Assembly (NCBI RefSeq): GCF_000001735.4
Contig: NC_003076.8
Span: 24,617,835-24,681,834, forward strand
Length of the DNA: 64,000 bases
Reading direction: 5' to 3'
Source of the DNA: Arabidopsis thaliana
Lineage: Eukaryota > Streptophyta > Magnoliopsida > Brassicales > Brassicaceae
Shown here: positions 35,709 to 45,329 of the stretch, piece by piece
Layout of the letters: each line of letters begins with the position of its first letter
Position numbering within the stretch: the stretch's first letter is position 1
Notes under the pieces: model-generated
The model's database searches: none
Told to the model about the DNA's origin: nothing
The model's input: the letters and a program-made list of their open reading frames with translations, nothing else
Position numbers and translations under genes: made by a program

Positions 35709-35903
35709 CTATTCCTCGGTAACAACAACACCAATCTCGCCTCTCTCAAGCAAATCATAGAAGACTCTTGTTTTCCTCTGCTCGTTCCAGTGATGCATCT
35801 TCCATAGCCCACCAGCCGCTAGTCCCAGTGTGAGACCAATAACTAACTCCTTCACAACACTTGGGCCTTTTAAAGTTGCGTGTGCTATCTTGTGCCCAGC
35901 CAT
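35709..35903 (-). CDS. COX5C: Cytochrome c oxidase subunit 5c
   Basis: A 64-residue single-exon coding region. It matches the plant-specific small subunit Vc of mitochondrial complex IV. It has an N-terminal matrix-facing segment (AGHKIAHATLKGPSVVKE), one membrane helix (LVIGLTLGLAAGGLW) and a polar tail with HHWNEQRKTRVFYDLLERG. There is no cleavable presequence, as usual for this subunit. The leader is split by a long intron, about 35928-37010 (AAACAG|gtttct to tttag|TGTGAG). In Arabidopsis COX5c genes the leader intron is known to raise expression. That intron contains the duplicated block shared with the AATF-like gene. Recalled as At5g61310. Confidence 0.93.
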   Translation of the reverse strand: MAGHKIAHATLKGPSVVKELVIGLTLGLAAGGLWKMHHWNEQRKTRVFYDLLERGEIGVVVTEE

Positions 35904-35927
35904 CTCTTTGCCACTCTCCTGCTCACA

Positions 35928-37010
35928 CTAAACCAATCAAACATTGCAATAGATCATGAATATACAAAAATCCATTCTCTTTGATAATCTAAACATCAAC
36001 ATTTAGCAAAACATAACATTATTCTTCGGTTATATATACACATATAATACGTCTTCAAATCAAACCCACTTGAAAGAGAGATCCTAGAGTATCGACAAAC
36101 AGAGTACTTATCTTAAACACTCTAATGGCCACAGTGAAAAACCCAATCAAACAAACACTAGAAGGTATGGTATACTTCTTCAGCTTAACCACAAAAGGGT
36201 AAATGCTAATACATGAATAGTTCTGTAGTCCACACATACAATAATGAGGGAATCATAAACATCATCCACAAGCAATGCCTATATCAAACAAGCTTTGTCA
36301 AAAAGCTTCAAACTTCAACATAGCAATACAAAGAACTATTTAGATACTTTCGCGTGGATCAGTCAAGGAGGTCTTTGATCAGTGCAGGACTTATGAGGGC
36401 AGCTAATTGATGATAAAGAAGCACAAGGAGACCAATGTATATAGGGAGAATTCTAGATTGGCAATCAATAATAGAAAGCAACCCCAAGCCTTTAAAAATC
36501 GACCCATCAGATTGCACACACAAGCACGTGGTGAATCAGGTTCATTGTTGGAGAGGTTGCGGAGCCACAGATGCCATGACTCAAGGCATGGACAAGGGCC
36601 CTCTCCTATTAAGTTAAAAAATTGTCTCCTCGAAACTAAATTAAAATCAAAAGCTACACACTTTACTCATAACCTACTCAGACCTTTTACTTAACATTCA
36701 TCATCTCCACCACAATGTCACAAACATATCATACAAGCATTCTAGAGCTAACACAAGTCTAAAGTGAGAAACTTTCGAAACCTAAGACCACAATGGAGAA
36801 GAAAGGAATCAATCCAGTTTATAAACTTCGAGTTTTTTCGGGAGATTCCATTATACAGATGAAGACAAAAAAAAAACAGAGAGCAAAATTACGCAAGAGA
36901 AAGCAGAGAACTTTGAACATTAAAAGGAATCATACACTGAAATCCAAGAAAATGGTTATACCCAATTGTATAATTGTATGTTCCAATACGAAGAAGAATC
37001 AGAAAGAAAC
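35928..37010 (-). other. COX5C leader intron
   Basis: Donor AAACAG|GTTTCT and acceptor GTTTAG|TGTGAG on the minus strand give about 1.08 kb. It sits in the 5' untranslated region. The block from 36240 to 36936 is homologous to the leader intron of the AATF-like gene. Confidence 0.7.
36240..36936. repeat. Duplicated block, copy 1 (in the COX5C leader intron)
   Basis: Aligns in direct orientation with 42391-43056. The core at about 36353-36606 is nearly identical to its partner, including TGTATATAGGGAGAATTCTA, ATCGACCCATCAGATTGCA and GAGAGGTTGCGGAGCCACAG. The outer parts are diverged. An 11-base stretch (GCACGTGGTGA) is present only here, which breaks any shared reading frame. Confidence 0.9.
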
Positions 37011-37106
37011 CTGTTTATCTGCGTTTAGCAAAAGCTGAGAAAGATGAAATCAATTTATACGTCTAATTCCATTTTCTAGGGCTTTCAACAAAAATGAGAG
37101 GCATCT

Positions 37107-37157
37107 AAACGACAACGTTTCAATAAATGGCTGCCTTTATTGAAACGACAACGTTTC
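37107..37157. repeat. Nested inverted and direct repeats at the COX5C 5' end
   Basis: A perfect 12-bp inverted repeat (37116-37127 and 37136-37147, CGTTTCAATAAA and its complement) flanks an 8-nt loop. It overlaps two exact direct copies of AAACGACAACGTTTC at 37107-37121 and 37143-37157. Confidence 0.9.
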
Positions 37158-37263
37158 TACCACAACAGATTGAACCAAAAACACTCTAGAAAACCAAAAA
37201 AAAAAAAAACTGAAAAACTAAAGAACAAAAACATCCCCAAGAAATCAATCTGCTACTCTGTCT

Positions 37264-38804
37264 CTAAGCCATGACGATATGTGTCTTCTCCTTCCTTCTT
37301 GTCACAGCAAGAGCTTTAAGAGGATACTTCATAACAACAGTGAACTCCCATTTCTCAGACAAGTCAACTTCATAACCTTCAACTTCTTTCCACTCAAACT
37401 CTTTAACCAAATTCACCACAAAATACTCCAAATGCAACATGGCCGATCCAATCCCTGGACAGATCCTCCTTCCTGCTCCAAACGGCATCATCTTTATCCC
37501 TCTACTTCCAGTAACATCAACTTCTTTATCTTCTCCGATGAATCTCTCCGGCTTAAACTCCATTGGCTCCTCCCACACTGTTGGATCTCTCCCTATCATC
37601 GCCACATTGATATTAAACGTCCCTTTCTTTGGAACTCTGTATCCTCCTAGCTCAGTGTCTTCACTTACTCTGTGTGGTAACAACAAATGTCCCGGTGGAT
37701 GTAACCGGAGACCTTCTAACACGACAGCTTTAAGATACGGCATCTTCTTCATCTCTTCTTCTTCAATCTCCTTCTCTTCTTCTTCACCGATTACACTTTT
37801 TATCTCTTCGTATAACCTCTTTTGAATTTCCTGGTTTCTCACAGATTCGCCATTATCCATTGAAGTGTCGTCGCTGTTGTATCAGTCCCGGCGTTGAGAA
37901 ACTCAGAGCATAAACTCACGATCTCGTCTTCGTTTAGTTTCCTCTTCTCATCAGGAAGCTCAAGATCGAGCAGAGTATCTACATACGATTGTATGTATTC
38001 TTTACCGGAATCTTTAGATTCGATCATGATCTTTCTCCGGGAACGAATCAACGGAAGCAAGACGTTCTTGTGTTCTCTCCTGAACGTAAGAAACTCTTCC
38101 CATCTCTTTCTCAGAAACAACTTGGTGAAACTAGGGAAGACATTGAGGATGTTGAATCTTGGTAACGTGATGAGCTCTCTTCTTTGAACGAATTCGACTT
38201 GTTTGATCTGTTCTTCGTCAAGCTTATCTCCGAAACACATGAGAACAAGAAGCGAGAACATTGCATAACGGAGATGATCAACGACGACGATCGGTTTTGC
38301 TTCTTCCCCGTGATTACGAATTCGAGAACAGAGGTTTTCAAGAACAGAGCGACGAGCGTTGGAATAAGATTTGACACGGGATGGATGAAGAATCTCGGAG
38401 GTGAGATTACGACGGAGAAGTCGCCACGTAGCTCCGTATGATCCTGAGCTGATGGTGTGTTGGTTACTAGTGATGATCTTTCCGGTAGGAAGCGCCGGTG
38501 GACGATCAGAGAATACGGCGCCGTTTAAAACAAGAGCCTTGTGAGCCAAGGAACGATCAGAGACGAAGATGGCAGGGACGGAAAAGATGCGGAGAGAGAT
38601 GATTGGGCCGAGACGGTGGTGGATGGAGCGGAGATAGGAGTAGAAATCATCGAAGCCTTGACGGAGCCACTGGAAGGGACCAGGCATGGGGAAGAAGTTA
38701 GGGTTCGGAGGTAGAGGAAGATTGTTGTTAGTTCTGCGGAAGAAGAGATATAGAAGGAAGTTGACTGTGAAAGAGACGCAGAAGATGTGAAACCATGTCG
38801 CCAT
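37264..38804 (-). pseudogene. CYP89A3: CYP89A3 cytochrome P450 with a single-base frameshift
   Basis: An intronless CYP89A-type P450 on the minus strand. The reading frame starts at ATG 38804 with a membrane anchor ([18 protein letters not shown]) and proline-rich hinge. It runs through the I-helix oxygen-binding motif (AGTDTT) and then hits TGA at 37839. The +1-shifted frame continues at once as [15 protein letters not shown] with the ExxR motif (EGLR), PERF and the heme-cysteine loop ([10 protein letters not shown]), ending at TAG 37264. The span is 1541 bp, one base short of a multiple of three, and a missing G after AATCT explains it. CYP89A9, a relative, oxidises linear tetrapyrroles in chlorophyll breakdown; this member's substrate is unknown. 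It could be a true pseudogene, an accession-specific lesion or a sequence error. Otherwise the protein would be about 513 residues. Confidence 0.8.
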
Positions 38805-39452
38805 TTTTCTTGTATTCTTTCTCTGCTTTTTTTTTGTTATGCTTTTAGGATTCTTCCTCTTGAATTCGTATATATAGCAAATTCTTCAGATAACAATTTG
38901 CTATCGTGACGCTCAAGTATAAACTGTTTTTATTTATATATCTATAGTTCGGAAGACAGATAATTTAGAAATAAGTTTGGATAATTGAAAATATATCCGA
39001 TTTGTTTGCTTCTTGGGCGACACACCAAGCTCCGGAGAAAGTTATACGATCTCTTTGCTACGTTTAGCTTCATTACTCCAAACCACAAACCCACATGAAT
39101 TTTTGTGACATCATCGAACTTTTGTGATTTTTTTTTATTTTTGAAGATAAAGACAAGTTCAATTATGATGTTATATCTACCAAGTACCACCAACCAATGA
39201 AAAGAAATCAAGATTTCAAGTAGAATAAAAGTAGATAAATAAATTACATAATGAAGATTATTCATCCAACTCTTGTGTTACTTAATACTCGTTTCGTTGT
39301 TAATCAAAAATTTCATTTGGATTTTAACAAAAATTAACTAGATGCTTTCACATATGGCTTTCGATAGAAACGGTGTCAATAGTAGTATTACAACACACCA
39401 CAGAAAAAGGGACGATCTATTACAGCGTTTCAAAATTGTGGTTTGTTTGATA
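38805..39452. other. CYP89A3 promoter and AATF-like 3' region
   Basis: About 650 bp. AT-rich promoter sequence upstream of CYP89A3, then the 3' end of the AATF-like gene at about 39300-39452. No other gene recognised. Confidence 0.5.
38869..38876 (-). promoter_or_regulatory. TATA box of CYP89A3
   Basis: TATATATA, 65 bp upstream of the ATG at 38804 on the minus strand. It leaves a leader of about 35 nt. Confidence 0.6.
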
Positions 39453-42269
39453 TTAAGCTTCAGACTGAACGTTTCTGGTCTTGAGACCGAAGAGATTCTT
39501 AAGCAAATCCGCCGTGTTTGGAGGAATCTTCGCTGGTCGTGGAGCCATAAAGTTGACAATCTTCTCATGAACATTATACCTGTTTCGATTTTTTACAAGA
39601 AAATGATTCAAAAGAGAGAATTATGGGAAGAGAAAACCTCCAAGAGGTGAAACTATGTGTGTTTTATTTACCTGATCTTTCTGCTCTTTGAGGCACGTCG
39701 ATCCACAACTTTCCTCTTCTTCGTCTGGAACTTCTTCATCTCGTAGAAAGCCGCCTCTGCCAATGGCAAATATTGAGATTTCAGAATATAAAAAAGACTC
39801 TTTACACTTGAGTTGTTGGACATAACAATCGCTAGGGGGGGTTTCATATCTAATGATTCTAGGATGTTTTTCTTTACTATACCTGAGGAAGCTGGATCGA
39901 TAGTCTCGAGAAACTCCTTTAGTAACTGCCTATAGAACTCAGCATCTTCCACAAGTTCAGGGTCTCCTTCTTCTTGTTTTTCCTGGACAAGAAAGAGTAC
40001 ACATGTTAGAGAATGGGTATCAAGATAATCAATGAGATTGATTAAATGTTTATACTCTTTATGGTTAGAGAAAACCGTGATTTTACCTCTGGATTTGGTT
40101 CCATGGCTTCCTGAGGGACCTGTGGATGTTTAAATTTAAAGTCAGGAAAAATTGAAGAGAAGCTGATCTATTGACCACCAAAGGCCAAATTCTTAGATGG
40201 TTTATGCTTTTATTATCAAAGCAAAAACTTACAGTTCCAAAAACAGCAACAGTAGATCTTGATTGTTGCATCTGTTTAATCATTCTACTTGGATCCCTCA
40301 TGTAGGAAGCAACCTGTTCACTAACGTTCTGGTTTTGAAAATTAATTTAAAGTTAGATTCCTGATTGATCCCCAGATAAGAGCAAAATCATCTTCGGAGT
40401 TTGCTTTCTATACCTGGTTAAAGGCGTGGAGCTTTCCTTTAATAGCAGCTGCACCAGTTGTGACTTGTGTTTTTCTCTGCCATTTGTCCACAGCCTTGTT
40501 TCGGAACACAGACATTCTACATAGCAAATACCAAATTTGTGTTAACGATGAAACATAAATGGTTATGAGACTGGTCTCCAAATGAAGTCAATCATGCTTT
40601 ACTAAACAGAATTCTTTTGATTGGACAGAACTTTAAAGCTGGACAGTTGAACATTTAGTCTTGAATACCTTTTCTGCAAGTCAGATATTCGCTGCCATTC
40701 ATCGCTATCTTCTGCATCTGATTTATTGGATTCTTCACTAGCTGTTGCTGACAGATAGAAAAAGAAAGGAGATGTTATATTGACCCTCGCTTATAGTGAT
40801 GATAATTATGTTATCTGTTAATATGGCATACCATTCACTTGTTGATCAACCGAGGGGTTCTTCTCAAACAAAGCCTGTAGAAATCCATATTTAGATAATA
40901 ATAATAAAAGTCAACAAACGTGGCAGAGCGACAAAACACTAAGAGACAGCATACAATTACTGAATCAAGCCTATGCATACATACCTCTTGCAACTCCAAG
41001 AGGGAATCTAATGTCTTCTTAGATGAAGTAACTAGATCTGTATATGCTGTTGAGACATCCTCATCTTCTGAACAAAATAACGATTTCACAGGCTCCTGAA
41101 AAGGGTACCTTCTGTCATAAAGTATGATGAAACAAACAACCATAAATAGAAGAGGAGAAGAGCATAGCTTACCTGTGGTAATCTGTTTGAACGATCAAAT
41201 GCTTTCTGAAGTAAGAATCTGAACTCCAGAATCTTATCCCAAAGAGCCTTTACATAGAGCACAAAGAAAGAATTGTCAAAAATTCGCTCTAGATCAACTT
41301 CATTAACATAAAATAGGAATATACAACTGCAACTGATTTCTAGTTAGACTACTTCGCAAACCGCAGAACAAGGTCATACCTTCTGATTCTTCACCGCTTG
41401 ACCTTTAACAGCATCTTCACCCTTATCACGCTTCAAGTTCTTCAATATATCCCTATACCAGGAACACGCATATTACACAAAGAACATTCTTTTGCCTCTC
41501 AATCGTTCATTTAAAATTAAATGATGCAACCGAATTAAGACAGTATCTGACAAAAACTTTTGGCAAAAGTCTGTTCTTTTCCTTTTAAACGTATATATTT
41601 TCTACTAATCACGAATAAATCCAATTGCTATAATGAGTTCGAACCTACTTCTAAATCTAGCCAACATCCTTGCTGATCTAGATTAAACAGTTGAAACTTT
41701 AATACGACTATCTACCGTTTCTAGAAAGAAACACATACAAGAATTCACTATCTTAGAAATAACAGTATTTAAAAATGATTAGTTCAAATGAAATCTTACT
41801 GCTCTTGTGAACGAAGCTCCTTGACCTCTTTCTCAAGCTCTTCCATCTGAGCATCTTTATTGTCATCATTACCTTCATCGCCACTCTCACTCTCTTTATC
41901 ATTTCCATCTTCAAAGTCCTCGCTTTCTCCATCCTCGTCTTCCTTGTTCTCTCCTTCATCATCTTCCTCGCTATCTCCTTCATCATCTTCCTCGGTATCT
42001 CCTTCATCGTCTTCCTCACTCTCTCCCTCATCATCTTCCATGCTATCTACTTCATCATCCTCTATCCCATCAGGTAATTGATCATCTTCATTGTCGCTTT
42101 CGGCCTATAATATAGAGAACCCTCAACCAAATAAATTCACCTATACCATCTAAATAACTTAAACGAGACAAAAGCAACATAAACATACCTTAAGGTTTTC
42201 TTGGTCGCTTATGTCTTCCGATTCACTGTCAAGTCTTGCTCTTTTAGACCTCTTTGACCCCCCAGCCAT
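39453..42269 (-). CDS. AATF/Bfr2-like rRNA-processing protein
   Basis: Thirteen minus-strand exons: 42189-42269, 41800-42104, 41380-41452, 41173-41247, 40985-41095, 40832-40874, 40669-40747, 40414-40516, 40233-40328, 40087-40119, 39883-39982, 39672-39756 and 39453-39579. They give 436 residues. The N-terminus has a basic patch (GSKRSKRAR) and then a very acidic tract with EEDDEGD-type repeats (about residues 45-110). The AATF-type middle domain follows (LWDKILEFRFLLQKAF), then the C-terminal TRAUB domain (EFLETIDP... KVVDRRASKSRKIRYNVHEKIVNF). Homologues (yeast Bfr2, human AATF/Che-1) act in the nucleolar small-subunit processome at early 18S rRNA cleavages. A leader intron lies at 42287-43070, and a telo-box lies just upstream of the leader. 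Recalled as At5g61330. Confidence 0.92.
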
Positions 42270-42390
42270 TTTAACAACTTTTAATGCTGCAATCACGAAA
42301 AACTAACTCAATTGAGGAAGGAGAAACTATTATACAGTGGATTAAGCAATAAAAATATTGAAACAAATAAAGAAGGACCAAATATAGAGC

Positions 42391-42436
42391 AACAATGAGG
42401 TAACCATACCATCAAACAAGCTTTGTCAAAAGCTTC

Positions 42437-42479
<43 letters not shown>

Positions 42480-43056
42480 AGAGACCTATAGATAATCTCA
42501 TAAAAACAGCTCACGTGGATCAGTCAAAGGGTCTTTGATCAGTGCAGAATCACGAGGGTAGCTAATTGGTGATAAGGAAGCACAAGGAGACAAATGTATA
42601 TAGGGAGAATTCTAGATTGACAATCAATGATAGAAAGCAACCCCAAGCCTTTAAAAATCGACCCATCAGATTGCACACACAAATCAGGTTCATTGTTGGA
42701 GAGGTTGCGGAGCCACAGATGCCATGGCTCAAGACATGGACAAGGGCCCTCTCCTATAAAGTTCAAAGATTGACTCCTCGTAACTAAATTAAACATCAAA
42801 AGCCACACACTTTACTCATAACCTGCTCAGACCTTTTACTTTAACATTCATCATCTCCACCACAATGTCACAAACAGATTACAAAGAACAACATTCTAGA
42901 GCTAACACAAGTTTAAAGCAAGAAAACTTTTGAATCAAACTAGTTTATGAGTTCGAATGTTTCAGGAAGAGAAACGATTAAATGAAAAAGGGAGAGACTT
43001 TGAGCAGATACGCAAGAGAAAGCAGTGAATTTTGAAAATTAAAAGGAATCATACAA
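42391..43056. repeat. Duplicated block, copy 2 (in the AATF-like gene leader intron)
   Basis: Partner of 36240-36936. It is interrupted near its left end by a run of 36 A (42443-42478), absent from copy 1. The core at about 42514-42760 is the best-conserved part. Its right end stops about 15 bases short of the leader-intron donor. Confidence 0.9.
42443..42478. repeat. A36 homopolymer
   Basis: Thirty-six consecutive A residues in the AATF-like gene leader intron, transcribed as poly-U. It lies within the duplicated block. Confidence 0.95.
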
Positions 43057-43224
43057 GCAGAGGAGCTTACCTAAAAGCTCTGTAGAAGCTGAGACGCAAA
43101 TAGGAGAGGTTATATCTTCGACTTGGAATCGCAGAAACTGGGAATCGTCTCAAGCACAAAGCTGTCTACGAGCAGAGGAAAAGTAAAAGTAAGAAGAAGC
43201 TCTCAACCAACTCTGGAAATATTA

Positions 43225-43232
43225 AAACCCTA
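43225..43232 (-). promoter_or_regulatory. Telo-box (AAACCCTA) near the AATF-like gene start
   Basis: AAACCCTA on the plus strand, just upstream of the likely transcript start. Telo-boxes are typical of Arabidopsis ribosomal-protein and ribosome-biogenesis genes, which fits the product. The motif is visible; its function is inferred. Confidence 0.5.
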
Positions 43233-44229
43233 GAGGTTTCGCTTAACCCATGAACCGGCCGGTTCAACCAAAAATCCGGTTTAAATGTTTTAATTTTGGT
43301 TTGATAGGACCAGATTATACGATTCGGTCGGTCGGACCTGGGATTATAAACCCTTGATCCTAATTCCTAAATATGGACCATGAATGATTACATTGTTTTG
43401 TATGTTTGGAAAGCTACAAAATTTTGCTTGTTATAAAATTCATCTTTTTGTGCTTAATTGTTTCTTGATCTCTTTAGATGCAACATTTCCGGATTCCACT
43501 CTTTTTAACCTATAAAAGTAAATTAGATTCATTCATAATTTCTCCATTAGAAGAAATTTTAGGTAGTACTGAACTATTGTATTAAAGGGCTTTTTGTTAA
43601 AGAGGTTCAAGTAGAGAGATTAGTGATGTAGACCACCCACTAGCCATTTTTTGTCTTTTTAAGTTGAGCTTTTATCATTAACACAATTTCAATGTATTAT
43701 TAGGATTTTCATTCAACGAAAAATACAAAAAGTTCAATTGCTTTCGCCTCTACCGTCTATTTAAAGATAATTGTGACATTTCTTCTTCTCTCTTTGTAAT
43801 GAAAGATTTTGCTTGAACTTATCCTTGCTCAAAAACAAAAGACTCTTCACTCTTGTTAAAGTGTGAATCTAGTCAACATCTTCATAACTTAAGGAAGTAA
43901 TCAAAATCATTGCTAATTAATATATTTTGTCGGCAATGAAATTATACTGTAGGATTAACCAAATGTGAATTCCAAGATTTGCATTAATTAAAATTTCTGG
44001 TATATTTGACTTTACAATGTGGAAAAAAAAGAGACTAAAATAAAGAAAAGCAGAAACAGAGGAAGAAGAAAAAGTTTTGCAGATCCTGTGATTGTTCTTT
44101 ACTGTGTGTGTACCTTTGCTCTTCTTTGAAGTGAAAGCTACTTGAGATTATCCTTAAAGAATCAATAATCTCATAAAGTTTTTCACTTTTTTTGTATAAG
44201 TAATAATTACATCAACCAACACAAGAGAG
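43233..44229. other. Spacer between the AATF-like gene and the membrane-protein gene
   Basis: Begins with a CCGGCCGGTT-type palindromic patch (about 43256-43263) and CGGTCGGTCGG (about 43325), then is AT-rich. No coding sequence recognised. Confidence 0.5.
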
Positions 44230-45210
44230 TCACAAGATTTCTTGCAAGTTCTTTGATCCTTTGATGTGTATCTTTGTGTTCTCTGTTTCGCTGATTTGGA
44301 TCTTGATTGAATACTCGTCTTCTCTACCGATATTTTGATCTTCCTCGTTTTTGATGCAGCTCTGGTAAAAGAGGAAGTTGACTATGGTGTCAAGAACCAA
44401 GAAGAGAGCGTATAAGTAAGCTATGAAGGTTCCTTCAAGAGCTATGGATATGATATCTCTGTCTCCATTGTAATAAGATCTCATGACTCGGTACTGAAAC
44501 AAGGCTTCGACTCCTGCTAAGCCGAGATTGGTAGGCAGAGCAAGAGCCATTGCTGTTGAATTTCTTCCGCGAATCAGAAGACACGCCTTGAGGATGTTTG
44601 TGTATCCTCCCGAGGAAGAAGAAGGTGATGAAACCAAGGCTAGATTAGAGATGACAAAGGCGTTTGCGATGATAATTGAGTAGATGATTGCTGAGGATAG
44701 GGAGAGGAAAGTGTAGAAGTTTCTTGAAGAGAATCCAAAGGCTTCAAGGGTATTGTATGCTAAGAAAAACAGAGCAAAAGCAGAGGCGTTTGCAGAGAGA
44801 AGGAAGAAGAAGTTGCAAACGTAAGTTTTGAGAAGCCGGAGGTAGAAAACAGAGGAGGAATCTGCAGAGTGATTGTTTGATAGAAGTTTGATGACGTAAG
44901 CTTTGGATAAAAGGAGGAATGTGAGGGAGAAAGGAAGAGTGAATAAAGAGGAAGATAGGGTTTGTGAGAGTTTAAGGCTTAAGATGTTGAAGAAGTCATG
45001 AGAAGAAGAGAAACCCGCTCCGCGGAAGAGCATGTTAAGCCTCATGTGAAGGGTGGAAGAGGAAGAAGAGAAGAAAGGCTGAGAGAGGAGGAGACCGGCG
45101 GAGAAAGGGAGGGCCACGGCGGCTGCGGTGGTGACACGGTGGTAGTTTTGGAGGAAAGTGTGAATTGACCTTCTCATGATCTTGCTTGGATCCTCCATTG
45201 TCTTCTTCAT
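44230..45210 (-). CDS. Multi-pass membrane protein of unknown function
   Basis: An intronless ORF extends up to ATG 45309 (359 residues), but I choose the internal ATG at 45210 (326 residues). A TATATATA-type TATA box at 45311-45329 sits directly against the upstream ATG, so the transcript should begin downstream of it. The protein has about six or seven hydrophobic segments (for example LSSSLFTLPFSLTFLLLS, NFFFLLSANASAFALFFLAY, FLSLSSAIIYSIIIANAFV and AYLYALFLVLDTIVNFLFY). A short soluble C-terminus contains NEEDQNIGREDEY. No known transporter signature is evident. Similar plant families are described only as transmembrane proteins. I recall At5g61340. Topology and function are not established. 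Confidence 0.75.
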   Translation of the reverse strand: MKKTMEDPSKIMRRSIHTFLQNYHRVTTAAAVALPFSAGLLLSQPFFSSSSSTLHMRLNMLFRGAGFSSSHDFFNILSLKLSQTLSSSLFTLPFSLTFLLLSKAYVIKLLSNNHSADSSSVFYLRLLKTYVCNFFFLLSANASAFALFFLAYNTLEAFGFSSRNFYTFLSLSSAIIYSIIIANAFVISNLALVSSPSSSSGGYTNILKACLLIRGRNSTAMALALPTNLGLAGVEALFQYRVMRSYYNGDRDIISIALEGTFIAYLYALFLVLDTIVNFLFYQSCIKNEEDQNIGREDEYSIKIQISETENTKIHIKGSKNLQEIL

Positions 45211-45310
45211 TCTAGTTTTTGCTATTTTCTTTTCTTTGGAGAAGTTTGAATATGTGTGTTTCTTGAATGATCCACCAAATCTTGAAAGGGTTTTCTCAAT
45301 GCAGGTCATC

Positions 45311-45329
45311 TATATATATGTATATAAAA
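45311..45329 (-). promoter_or_regulatory. TATA-rich promoter of the membrane-protein gene
   Basis: A TATATATATG TATATAAAA stretch (plus-strand view) starting 2 bp beyond ATG 45309. If it is the TATA box, transcription begins around 45280-45300 and the first usable ATG is 45210. Confidence 0.5.

Larger units (their letters stand above)
42287..43070 (-). other. Leader intron of the AATF-like gene
   Basis: Donor CTTTTAG|GTAAGC and acceptor GATTGCAG|CATTAA on the minus strand. It lies wholly in the 5' UTR and consists mostly of the duplicated block. Confidence 0.7.

Noticed and set aside
36407..36694. ORF (starting MMIKKHKETNVYREN) with a similar ORF at 42566-42787
   Set aside because: The similarity comes from the duplicated intron block. 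The two frames diverge after an 11-base indel, and both lie in leader introns on the opposite strand.
37439..37825. 128-codon plus-strand ORF and its neighbour at 37279-37650
   Set aside because: Antisense to the CYP89A3 coding sequence, whose heme and ExxR motifs are unmistakable.
41860..42081. Plus-strand ORF of almost pure Ser, Pro and Leu
   Set aside because: It is the antisense shadow of the acidic GAT/GAA-rich tract in the AATF-like protein.
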